Assembly (NCBI GenBank): GCA_018665625.1
Contig: JABJCF010000107.1
Span: 1-6,431, forward strand
Length of the DNA stretch: 6,431 bases
Reading direction: 5' to 3'
Source: Nitrospina sp.
GTDB taxonomy: Bacteria > Nitrospinota > Nitrospinia > Nitrospinales > VA-1
Positions 1 to 6,321 of the stretch are shown here, one piece after another. A program made the position numbers and the translations under genes. Every line of letters begins with the position of its first letter. Within the stretch, counting starts at the first letter, position 1. The notes beneath the pieces were generated by a model that ran no database searches, was not told the origin of the DNA, and saw only the letters and a program-made list of their open reading frames with translations.

Positions 1-578
1 GAAAACGGCGGCGAATTCAAGATTTTTTTGACCAGACTTTAGCTGAAGGGGCATTGCAAGAGTGGGCTGTGCAGGAACGTTTTGTCAATGGCACTCAGGC
101 TATGTTGATCAATCTGGATCGTTGTGTGCGATGCGATGACTGCGTTAGGGCTTGTGCCTCAACTCATGATGGCAACCCCAGATTTGTTAGACACGGGAAA
201 ACATTTCAAAATTGGATGGTGGCTAATGCATGCATGCATTGTGCGGATCCGGTGTGCATGATCGGTTGCCCAACCGGGGCGATTCATCGATCCATGTCAG
301 GTGGGATGGTTATCATTAATGATGATACATGTATAGGATGTGAGACCTGTGCAAACTCTTGTCCTTATTCAAATATTCGCATGGTGTCTATCCGAGATGA
401 AGAGGGTCAGCATATTTTAGACCCGCAAAACCACAAACCCATTATCAAAGCTACAAAATGCGATCTTTGTGCGGATCAAATTACGGGGCCCGCTTGCGCT
501 TTCGCTTGTCCTCATGATGCCTTAAACAGAGTCGACTTTCGAGATGTGACCTGGGGCGGAGACATTGGAGGGCAATGA
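1..578 (+). CDS. C-terminal part of a multi-cluster [4Fe-4S] ferredoxin-domain protein (5' truncated by window edge)
   Basis: The frame is open from the left edge (first full codon at 3) to TGA at 576-578, so the gene starts outside the window; the TTG at 54 is only an internal candidate start. Counting from that TTG, 16 cysteines fall in four groups: C24/27/30/34, C60/63/68/72, C93/96/99/103 and C136/139/148/152. This is the layout of electron-transfer subunits of the DmsB/HydN type, with four [4Fe-4S] clusters. There is no signal peptide or membrane segment in the visible part, so it is probably cytoplasmic. Upstream codons (K-R-R-R-I-Q-D-F-F-D) continue smoothly into the ferredoxin part, suggesting a larger protein; I recall homologues with cyclic-nucleotide-binding or FAD/NAD(P) domains in front, but this is inference. 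It overlaps the start of the cytochrome b gene, so the two are probably translationally coupled. Likely role: passing electrons between a cytoplasmic donor and the membrane cytochrome b. Confidence 0.88.
   Translation, partial: KRRRIQDFFDQTLAEGALQEWAVQERFVNGTQAMLINLDRCVRCDDCVRACASTHDGNPRFVRHGKTFQNWMVANACMHCADPVCMIGCPTGAIHRSMSGGMVIINDDTCIGCETCANSCPYSNIRMVSIRDEEGQHILDPQNHKPIIKATKCDLCADQITGPACAFACPHDALNRVDFRDVTWGGDIGGQ
567..572 (+). promoter_or_regulatory. Ribosome binding site GGAGGG for the cytochrome b gene
   Basis: GGAGGG lies inside the last codons of the Fe-S gene. It is 2 bases from the ATG at 575 and 5 bases from the second ATG at 578. The spacing favours 578 as the true start, giving a TGATG-type junction with the upstream stop; the protein would lose only its first Met. 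Confidence 0.6.
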
Positions 579-1381
579 TGAAAAGAATTTGGGGATACAT
601 AGTCATAGCCACTCTATTTTTTGTGCTGATTTGGGTTTGGACTTTGAAGGTCGATAGCTCCCTCAATTACCCGGAATTTGTTAGCGGGGGGGCATTATTT
701 TTTATTATATTTTTTCTATGCTTGTTTAATATCCGAAAGCGTGTGCCTTTTCTTCCATTATGGCCCGCTCATAAATGGTTTCTCCTGCATACGGTAGCTG
801 GCTTTTTAGCTTTGTCTCTTTTTTGGTTGCATGCGGGTGTTATGTGGCCCAATGGTTTGTATGTTCAAATTCTCGCATTTCTTTTTTATTTGACGACCTT
901 GTCAGGAATTGTCGGATTGGTCATGGAAAAAGTTTATCCCAATCTATTAACTCGAATTGGCCTTGAATGCATTTATGAGCGCATTCCGCGAGATATTGCA
1001 GAGATTAGAAATAAGGCTGAAGCCCTGATTTTGGAATGCACAGAAAAAACGGGGAGTGACACGCTCGCAAAACATTATCTGGAAACATTGGGGTGGTTTT
1101 TTCAACGACCTCGTTTTTTTCTAAATAATATTTTTGGTGGGCAGAACGCCCAAACCTGGGTGCTGCAGCAGTGTTCTATTTTGGAACGTTTTCTAAATGC
1201 AGCAGAGCGTGACTACCTGGATCAGATTTGTGCTCTTGCTGAAACTAAAAGGAAAATTGATTTTCATTATTCTTTGCAAAAGATGTTGAAAAATTGGCTT
1301 CTTATTCATGTCCCTTTGGCAGCGGCTGTTATTACAATGGTGGTCTGGCATTTAATCGTAATACAGGTGTTCTTTAATTAA
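575..1381 (+). CDS. Membrane-bound di-haem cytochrome b (ferric-reductase-like) with a cytoplasmic helical insertion
   Basis: Predicted to carry electrons across the inner membrane through two b haems. About five hydrophobic helices are visible: residues 5-24, 38-53, 68-88, 95-117 and 241-266. Helix 3 has H72 and H86, helix 5 has H245 and H259; each pair is 14 apart, the spacing expected for ligands of two stacked haems. H72/H245 would hold the inner haem and H86/H259 the outer one. The Arg/Lys-rich loop at 53-67 suggests that side is cytoplasmic, which puts the N-terminus and residues 118-240 inside. That 120-residue soluble stretch between helices 4 and 5 is charged and mostly helical, with no Cys pattern for a cofactor; it may dock the neighbouring Fe-S protein or reductase. 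The start is ATG 575 or, judged by RBS spacing, ATG 578. It overlaps the previous gene and ends directly against the next start. It could also be called a ferric-reductase-like transmembrane protein; the physiological acceptor is unknown. Confidence 0.8.
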   Translation: MMKRIWGYIVIATLFFVLIWVWTLKVDSSLNYPEFVSGGALFFIIFFLCLFNIRKRVPFLPLWPAHKWFLLHTVAGFLALSLFWLHAGVMWPNGLYVQILAFLFYLTTLSGIVGLVMEKVYPNLLTRIGLECIYERIPRDIAEIRNKAEALILECTEKTGSDTLAKHYLETLGWFFQRPRFFLNNIFGGQNAQTWVLQQCSILERFLNAAERDYLDQICALAETKRKIDFHYSLQKMLKNWLLIHVPLAAAVITMVVWHLIVIQVFFN

Positions 1382-3271
1382 ATGGATGAAAATAAGTTTG
1401 ATCACGATAAAAGCCCTTATGAGCGCCCGAATTTCCCCTTTCGGTGTGGACGCGGTGCATTATGGCGAACACCTTGCAATAGCGGACCAAAAGTAGATGG
1501 TAGTTGTGGGGGCACTCGTGATTGTACGCCTTTTTTCAAAGGAAATCGTTGGCTATGTCGCAGGGAAAAATGCTATGGAGGCCCCTGTGAAGAGGGTCCA
1601 AGCCCTACAGGTGAATGCTCCTGGCAGAGGCCGCCTTGTGCTCCTAGAAAAACTTTGCGAGCGATCCGAGGTCAAATTAGTTTTTTGGTTGTAGCTGCTA
1701 TTGTTGCTTTGTTGCTTATATCTCAGGCTTCAAATCCTACGGGTGCAGGGTTCGTAAATATTTCAGATGCGGGGCCTTTATCCAAATCGCATAAGAAATT
1801 TACAGAAATAGAAGGCTGCGCTTCATGCCATGCTGCATATGGAAAAGGACCTGTTGGCTGGATAAAAGCGGTGTTTACTCCGGTTGATATTTCTGAACGG
1901 TGTGTCAACTGTCACTCTTTCGATGGGCCAGACTCTATCGCCCATAATAATGATTTGGCAATAGACCGAGAAGTAAGAAAAACAGAATGTATCATGTGCC
2001 ACAGGGAACACAGTGGGCAAAAAATGAGCACTCGGCAATCGACCAGCGAACAATGCAATACCTGCCATAAAAATAAATTTGAAAGCTTTTCAAAGGGGCA
2101 TCCTGAATTCCCTGAAAAGTATCCCTACTTTAATAGAAATGCGATTAAGTTTGATCATGGTTCGCATTTGAAAAAACATTTTGAAAATCCCAAGTTTACC
2201 GAGAAGGCACCCTCCTCTTGCACGGGATGCCATCAGGTGACTCTTTCAGATAGGGAAGTGCGGCCTCAGGCATTCGAAACTATTTGTGTTAATTGCCATG
2301 GCTCTCAAATCAAAAAGAAAGATCTTGTTCTGATTCGCCTTCCGGAGTTTATGCAAAACTTTGTTGATAAGGAGGCGTTAATCCAGGCTTGTAATTCTCC
2401 CGCTGAAGAAAAAACAGAGGATGAGTTTCTCAGTGTATCTACTGAAATGCCAGCATTGGTCAGTACATTTTTATTAAATGTGCCGGAAGATGACCCTGAA
2501 ACTTATGAGCAACCTTTGCAGGAGCTTATTCAAGCTATGACAGAGGAGAGTATGCTTCCCATAGAAGACTTGGTAAACTCACAAACTGAAACTCCTATGG
2601 CTGATAAACTTTTAACGGGATTGAATCCCGAAGTTCTCAAGCGCGCAGCCTGCTCCTGGGGGTTGAATCTGGAATATGAGCCGCCTGCCGAAGCAAAATT
2701 TGGAGGTTGGTACGCTGATATGTTGGAGGTTCGATACAAGCCAACAGGACATCGCGATCCCGTGGCAAAAAGCTGGGTTGAGTTTGCCTTGACTGTTTCA
2801 ACCGTTCAAGATGATGAAGATAAAGCGGATCGAGCAAAAGCAATGCGCGAGGAAATAATATCCGTCAAGGAGGGTGTTGGCAGTTGTGTTAAATGTCATG
2901 CTGTTAGCGAAACTACTCTCGCCGATGGTAAGAAGAAGTTGGAAATTGAATGGCAGTATAAGGAGGTAAATGACAGACCTCATTCGCAATACTCCCATAC
3001 CAGTCATATTGAAATAATGGGAAATAAGAGTTCTTGTTCCAATTGCCATATTTTGGATGGCAAAGCAGAGTATATGGCATCGTTTAAAGGTTTTGATGCA
3101 ACAAAGTGGTCCAGTAACTTTTCATCCATTAAAAGGAAAACCTGTATCCAATGCCATACGGAGTCACAAATAAATCAGGATTGCCAAAGCTGCCATATTT
3201 ACCACCTCAATCCTGGCTTTAAAAAGAAAATGGTTTCTGCAAAAAGGCAAATGCCGGAAATTAAAAAATGA
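1382..3271 (+). CDS. Membrane-anchored decahaem cytochrome c with duplicated Cys-rich N-terminal module
   Basis: A 629-residue protein with ten CXXCH haem c sites, beginning at residues 146, 174, 203, 225, 280, 302, 502, 552, 588 and 601. Extra His residues in c3-like contexts (DHGSH near 258-262, SHTSH near 538-542) fit bis-His ligation. A hydrophobic helix at about 99-114, preceded by Arg/Lys (RKTLRAIR), acts as an uncleaved signal anchor, so the haem part is periplasmic and residues 1-95 stay in the cytoplasm. That tail has nine cysteines in two matching units, C22/32/42/48 and C59/69/79/86, each with a PC-x2-GP-x3-G-x-C core; C64 is extra. Residues 307-501 have no haem motif and form an acidic stretch followed by a domain with a YKPTGHRDP segment. 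ATG 1382 abuts the previous stop (TAA 1379-1381); its ribosome site is weak, suggesting coupled translation. Probable role: electron relay between membrane cytochrome b and a periplasmic partner. Substrate unknown. Confidence 0.88.
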   Translation: MDENKFDHDKSPYERPNFPFRCGRGALWRTPCNSGPKVDGSCGGTRDCTPFFKGNRWLCRREKCYGGPCEEGPSPTGECSWQRPPCAPRKTLRAIRGQISFLVVAAIVALLLISQASNPTGAGFVNISDAGPLSKSHKKFTEIEGCASCHAAYGKGPVGWIKAVFTPVDISERCVNCHSFDGPDSIAHNNDLAIDREVRKTECIMCHREHSGQKMSTRQSTSEQCNTCHKNKFESFSKGHPEFPEKYPYFNRNAIKFDHGSHLKKHFENPKFTEKAPSSCTGCHQVTLSDREVRPQAFETICVNCHGSQIKKKDLVLIRLPEFMQNFVDKEALIQACNSPAEEKTEDEFLSVSTEMPALVSTFLLNVPEDDPETYEQPLQELIQAMTEESMLPIEDLVNSQTETPMADKLLTGLNPEVLKRAACSWGLNLEYEPPAEAKFGGWYADMLEVRYKPTGHRDPVAKSWVEFALTVSTVQDDEDKADRAKAMREEIISVKEGVGSCVKCHAVSETTLADGKKKLEIEWQYKEVNDRPHSQYSHTSHIEIMGNKSSCSNCHILDGKAEYMASFKGFDATKWSSNFSSIKRKTCIQCHTESQINQDCQSCHIYHLNPGFKKKMVSAKRQMPEIKK

Positions 3272-3278
3272 TCTGTAA

Positions 3279-3298
3279 AAGACAAATCAAGCTGTCTT
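3279..3298 (+). repeat. Short inverted repeat between the cytochrome c and reductase genes
   Basis: AAGACA (3279-3284) and TGTCTT (3293-3298) are perfect complements around an 8-base loop, just before the reductase ribosome binding site. The stem is only 6 bp with two G/C pairs, so it is a weak hairpin. It could be a minor RNA-stability or processing element, or chance. Confidence 0.3.
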
Positions 3299-3300
3299 AA

Positions 3301-3309
3301 AGGAGGGGG
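3301..3309 (+). promoter_or_regulatory. Strong ribosome binding site that fixes a TTG start
   Basis: AGGAGGGGG is an excellent Shine-Dalgarno match. AGGAGG (3301-3306) ends 5 bases before TTG 3312. An in-frame TAA at 3276-3278 leaves no better start upstream, and no ATG or GTG lies between, so TTG 3312 is the start. Confidence 0.75.
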
Positions 3310-3311
3310 TT

Positions 3312-4577
3312 TTGCTGAATATCGCCATCAGTTTTATAGCATTGGTATTCTTGTTGGGTCTCGTGGCTTATGTGCTGATTCTTATCGCGAACAGTTCTCG
3401 TGCGTTGTCCATTAATCAAAAGAGAGCTGCTCTGGAATCGGAATTGTTAAAGACTCGAGTGGATCAAATCATGGAAACTAAGCGACTTGAAGATGAAAAA
3501 GCGAACCTGTCCTGGAATGGATTTCGAAAGTTTCGAGTTATTTCTAAGATTAAAGAAACTCATGACATCACTTCGTTTTATCTGTCTCCTCATGACGGAA
3601 AACCTCTACCGGGTTTTCTCCCCGGGCAGTTTTTGACATTCCAGTTTCACATTCCTGGAAATACTCAGCCTGTAATTCGCTGCTATTCTTTATCTGATAG
3701 TCCTTATCATCCTGATCGATATCGAGTATCAATTAAGAAAGTTCCGGCTCCACGAAATGAGCCGAAGGCGCCTCCTGGTCTGGTATCAAACTACTTTCAT
3801 GAATCTATAAATGAACATGACATTGTGGATGTTAAGGCTCCCAGCGGTCATTTTTATATAAATATGAATGCAAAAACCCCTGTGGTGTTGCTTGCAGGGG
3901 GGGTAGGCATCACGCCGGTTCTTAGCATGTTGAATGCGCTTGTAGAAATCGAATCGCAAAGGGAAATATGGTTTTTTCTTGGTGTAAGAAATAAAAAAGA
4001 GCATGTGATGAAAGAACACCTTGAAAAAGTTGCAAAAGAAAATCTAAATGTAAATTTGAAAATTTTCTACAGTGGTCCTGATGAAGGGGACAGAGTGGGT
4101 GATGATTATCATGTGAAAGGAAGGGTTTCTGTCGAAAATATTAAACCTTTCCTTCCTTCTAATAATTACGATTTTTATATTTGCGCTCCACCTCCAATGG
4201 TTAAAGATTTGCGAGCTGATCTTGCAGCCTGGGGTGCTCCAAAAGCCCATATTCATTTTGAAGCTTTTGGACCTGCAACGGTGAAAAAATGTAAAACAGA
4301 ATCATCTAAGGAAGAAGCCCCTAAGATAGATATTCGTTTTACCAAGTCCGGAAAAATCCTTCCATGGAATCCGAACTTAACTTCTCTGCTGGAGTTTGCT
4401 GAGAAAAATAGTATCCCTTTAGATTCGGGTTGTCGGGCGGGGAATTGTGGTACTTGCTTGACGGCTATAAAAAACGGAGAGGTTACTTACGTGAGTGAAC
4501 CGGGTTCGCCGCCAGAGGAAGGGTCTTGCCTGGCTTGTATTGCCATACCTAAAGGCAATCTTACGCTGGATGCCTGA
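3312..4577 (+). CDS. Membrane-tethered FAD / NAD(P) / [2Fe-2S] oxidoreductase
   Basis: A 421-residue reductase of the ferredoxin-NADP+ reductase superfamily with a C-terminal plant-type ferredoxin domain. An N-terminal membrane helix (about 4-26) is followed by a charged, coiled-coil-like linker (33-66). The FAD-binding barrel starts near 70 and carries R-C-Y-S at 123-126. The nucleotide-binding domain has GGVGITP at 196-202 and CAPPPM at 291-296, the counterpart of the family's CGPxxM. HFEAFG at 315-320 closes the reductase part. The ferredoxin domain has C374-x4-C379-x2-C382 and C409 in a G-x-x-L-A-C context as ligands; C406 is an extra Cys nearby. Domain order resembles phthalate-dioxygenase-type and HCR-type reductases, while the N-terminal anchor recalls NqrF; no other Na+-NQR subunits are present, so I do not call it nqrF. 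It starts at TTG behind a strong RBS, 40 bases after the decahaem cytochrome. Probable role: exchanging electrons between NAD(P)H and the membrane cytochrome system on the cytoplasmic face. Confidence 0.87.
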   Translation: MLNIAISFIALVFLLGLVAYVLILIANSSRALSINQKRAALESELLKTRVDQIMETKRLEDEKANLSWNGFRKFRVISKIKETHDITSFYLSPHDGKPLPGFLPGQFLTFQFHIPGNTQPVIRCYSLSDSPYHPDRYRVSIKKVPAPRNEPKAPPGLVSNYFHESINEHDIVDVKAPSGHFYINMNAKTPVVLLAGGVGITPVLSMLNALVEIESQREIWFFLGVRNKKEHVMKEHLEKVAKENLNVNLKIFYSGPDEGDRVGDDYHVKGRVSVENIKPFLPSNNYDFYICAPPPMVKDLRADLAAWGAPKAHIHFEAFGPATVKKCKTESSKEEAPKIDIRFTKSGKILPWNPNLTSLLEFAEKNSIPLDSGCRAGNCGTCLTAIKNGEVTYVSEPGSPPEEGSCLACIAIPKGNLTLDA

Positions 4578-4610
4578 AAGCTAATTGCTGTTAAAGCTTG
4601 AATGATAACT

Positions 4611-4886
4611 TTACCCACCGGATTTTTTAAACGCACCCTTGATCATGCGATAGGCAAGGCGACTCCTTTCGTGTTCCATAGGGTGCCCTATCTGAAGATT
4701 ACACTCTGGACAGACCAGGGAAGGAATTTGAGATTTTTTACCCTTCGATTTCAGGCTGGCTAAAGATTTTGGTTCCTGAATTTTATCCAGATAGAGCCGA
4801 ATTAATTGCCCCGATCCTTCTTTTCGATAGCTCAAAATAAACTCTCCACATTTTCCGCATGAAATATCTAAATGCCTGCTAGCCAT
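4611..4886 (-). CDS. Small hypothetical protein with a CxxC...CxxC zinc-ribbon-like pattern
   Basis: A 91-residue soluble protein of no family I recognise by name. It has two knuckles, C10-G-K-C13 and C59-P-E-C62, separated by 45 residues; this is the pattern of a zinc ribbon or rubredoxin-like metal site. The first knuckle is followed by a strand-like stretch (EFILSYRKEG), then a Lys-rich loop (K40-K51). The C-terminal part (HERSRLAYRMIKGAFKK) is basic and probably helical. There is no signal peptide. The ATG is supported by AGAGGA at 4891-4896, four bases upstream, and by an extended -10 promoter further up. Its 3' end is convergent with the reductase gene, 33 bases apart. It could bind nucleic acid or be a small metal-binding accessory factor; neither can be shown from sequence. 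Confidence 0.75.
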   Translation of the reverse strand: MASRHLDISCGKCGEFILSYRKEGSGQLIRLYLDKIQEPKSLASLKSKGKKSQIPSLVCPECNLQIGHPMEHERSRLAYRMIKGAFKKSGG

Positions 4887-4890
4887 TTTG

Positions 4891-4896
4891 TCCTCT
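4891..4896 (-). promoter_or_regulatory. Ribosome binding site of the small Cys-rich gene
   Basis: On the minus strand AGAGGA lies four bases before the ATG at 4886-4884. It is a standard match that supports this start. Confidence 0.6.
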
Positions 4897-4913
4897 AAAG
4901 AAGTACTAAAATT

Positions 4914-4922
4914 ATTATAGCA
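4914..4922 (-). promoter_or_regulatory. Extended -10 promoter (TGCTATAAT) for the small Cys-rich gene
   Basis: Read on the minus strand, 4922-4914 is TGCTATAAT: a perfect -10 hexamer with the TGn extension. No convincing -35 box lies 16-18 bases upstream (about AACTTC), which is tolerated in extended -10 promoters. Transcription would start near 4907, giving a leader of about 20 bases that contains the ribosome site. This implies the gene can be transcribed independently of the FecR gene upstream. Confidence 0.55.
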
Positions 4923-4970
4923 GGGGGTGTTTAGAGGAAGTTGAAGTCAGGACCTTTTTTTTTCAGCATT

Positions 4971-6233
4971 TTAAGGGGAAGTTAGGGCTTTTTGGTTTAG
5001 TGGGTCACGAGCTTGTGAGGTTTGATGAGTTTGATACCGAGACTTAAATTGGTCGAGCCGCGAGGGTTGTGATAAACGGTTAAATGCTCTTAAGCTATTG
5101 TGGTCAATGGTTTGATTGACCGATGGATTAGTCGTCCCCAAAACATTTTTCAACATATCACGTTGTTTGAGTATTGGGTCTTGGGAAGCCTCAACTTTTG
5201 CGGTTTTGTTTTTGGTCAGAGATTTTGATTTGTTAAGTCTTCGTTTGGCTTCTTTTGATCTCTGAGGATTCTTTTTATTCTTACGAGTTTCGCTGTTTTT
5301 ATGGAAATGATTGAGCAAGCGTACAGGGGCTTTCTGGACTCTCGAAGCTTGCCCTTGTTTACTCAAGGTTTGCATTTCTCCTGCCCCTATAAAAGTGCGC
5401 TTGCCCCATTTTCCTCCGGGCAGTCGAGGTGCCGTTTCAATTTTCCCTTCTAGTACGACAAAACGGGTATTGCCATCGGGTTCTACCATAGTTACGAATT
5501 CGGTTCCACGCACACCAGCAATTCCATTGGGTGTGATGACAGCGAAAGTGGAACCTTTTTTCATTGCTTTTGAAACAATGAAATGAGCCGTTCCTTTGCT
5601 CATGCGAAATAGCATTTCACGGAACCTGTTTTTTGGATCATATATATTTTTATCAATCGAAATGTTTGAAGCACTGCTTAATATAAGTCGGCTCTTGTCA
5701 TCAAGCGTGAATGCTGCGCGACTTTTTCGCGCTGTCTCAATCTGATCGAATTGAAATAGGGGGCTGGCCAGAGATACGGTTTTTCCGTAAGAAGAGTTAT
5801 TATGATATTGAGTTACTTCCCCTTTAACTTCTGTGGCTAAACCAATGTCTGTGGAGGCAATGAATCCCTTTCCTTTTAAATATAGTTTTTTATCTATTAA
5901 GTTTTTATTTTGAGGGCCACCTGAAAAGGCGTTTGCAATATTTAAAAAATCGAGATTCGAAAGAGGAGTGTCTAAATTTTTTCCATCAAGTACATGGATG
6001 TCTTGATTCTTCATTTTGTTATGTATGTGCGAAAAAATATTTTCAGAAGACAAGGTTTTTGAGTCTTCCGGAATAAAAGGATTTTCCGGTTGCGAGTCGG
6101 AAATGGTTTTCACCAGTTGCCTCAATGTGGATACAGGTTCCTGTTCGCAAAATCCGAGAGAAGGAGGGGTCAATGATGCAATTGTTAAAAAGGCTATCAA
6201 GCGAAGGAAAAAAATATTTGTTATTTGATTCAT
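4971..6233 (-). CDS. Exported FecR-domain protein with basic C-terminal tail
   Basis: A 420-residue protein with an N-terminal export signal (hydrophobic about 7-22, likely cleavage near SLG-F at 27-28). C29 does not sit in a lipobox (preceded by L-G-F), so it is probably not a lipoprotein. Residues about 134-262 match a FecR domain: a GEV strand near 138-140, ASPLFQFDQIETARKS (156-171), AFTLDDKSRLIL (174-185), and the hallmark TPNGIAGVRGTEF (234-246) followed by FVVLEGKIE. FecR domains occur in sigma-factor signalling and, without a membrane helix as here, in periplasmic or envelope proteins of unknown ligand. Residues 307-348 are very Lys/Arg rich, and the remaining tail is polar (Q/S/N rich) and probably disordered. 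There is no cytoplasmic FecR anti-sigma part and no sigma factor or TonB receptor nearby, so iron-citrate signalling is not supported. The ATG at 6233 has no good ribosome site just upstream; the signal peptide still supports the start. Confidence 0.82.
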   Translation of the reverse strand: MNQITNIFFLRLIAFLTIASLTPPSLGFCEQEPVSTLRQLVKTISDSQPENPFIPEDSKTLSSENIFSHIHNKMKNQDIHVLDGKNLDTPLSNLDFLNIANAFSGGPQNKNLIDKKLYLKGKGFIASTDIGLATEVKGEVTQYHNNSSYGKTVSLASPLFQFDQIETARKSRAAFTLDDKSRLILSSASNISIDKNIYDPKNRFREMLFRMSKGTAHFIVSKAMKKGSTFAVITPNGIAGVRGTEFVTMVEPDGNTRFVVLEGKIETAPRLPGGKWGKRTFIGAGEMQTLSKQGQASRVQKAPVRLLNHFHKNSETRKNKKNPQRSKEAKRRLNKSKSLTKNKTAKVEASQDPILKQRDMLKNVLGTTNPSVNQTIDHNSLRAFNRLSQPSRLDQFKSRYQTHQTSQARDPLNQKALTSP

Positions 6234-6249
6234 GGATCGGCCGTTAAAA

Positions 6250-6277
6250 ATTAAAATTAATTTAAAATATTATGCAA
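6250..6277 (-). promoter_or_regulatory. Possible promoter of the FecR-domain gene
   Basis: On the minus strand TTGCAT (6277-6272) and TTTAAT (6255-6250) are separated by 16 bases, in an AT-rich stretch just ahead of the ATG at 6233. Because the region is so AT-rich, other registers are possible, and the match may be chance. Confidence 0.28.
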
Positions 6278-6299
6278 CGGCTGTACCAAATATGAGAAC

Positions 6300-6321
6300 G
6301 GCGGAGCAATAATGTACCAGT
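6300..6321 (+). repeat. IS21-type terminal repeat, outer copy
   Basis: Outer 22-base copy beginning GGCGGAGCAATAATG and ending CCAGT. It differs from the inner copy at five positions. In IS21 elements such repeats are transposase binding sites. Confidence 0.6.

Noticed and set aside
1497..1694. A 65-codon plus-strand ORF overlapping the Cys-rich region, which could mean a frameshift in the cytochrome gene
   Set aside because: The cytochrome frame shows a regular internal duplication (Cys offset 37) running straight into a membrane helix and haem motifs, which a wrong frame would not produce. The ORF has no family features.
3312..4577. Naming the reductase nqrF because of its N-terminal anchor with FAD and [2Fe-2S] domains
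   Set aside because: In NqrF the [2Fe-2S] domain comes before the flavin domain; here it is C-terminal, and no other nqr genes are present.
4578..4599. AAGCT / AGCTT inverted repeat between the convergent genes as a terminator
   Set aside because: The stem is only 5 bp with a 12-base loop, and no T-tract follows on either strand. Not strong enough to call a terminator.
4955..4963. Run of nine T on the plus strand as a terminator tail
   Set aside because: No stable hairpin precedes it on the plus strand, and on the minus strand, where the FecR gene ends, it reads as a run of A.
5311..5586. A 91-codon plus-strand ORF opposite the FecR gene
   Set aside because: It lies fully antisense to a well-supported FecR domain; its composition looks like a shadow and it has no ribosome site that stands out.
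6144..6155. C29 of the FecR protein as a lipobox cysteine
   Set aside because: The residues before it are L-G-F, and Phe at -1 does not fit the lipobox. A normal signal-peptidase cut nearby is more likely.
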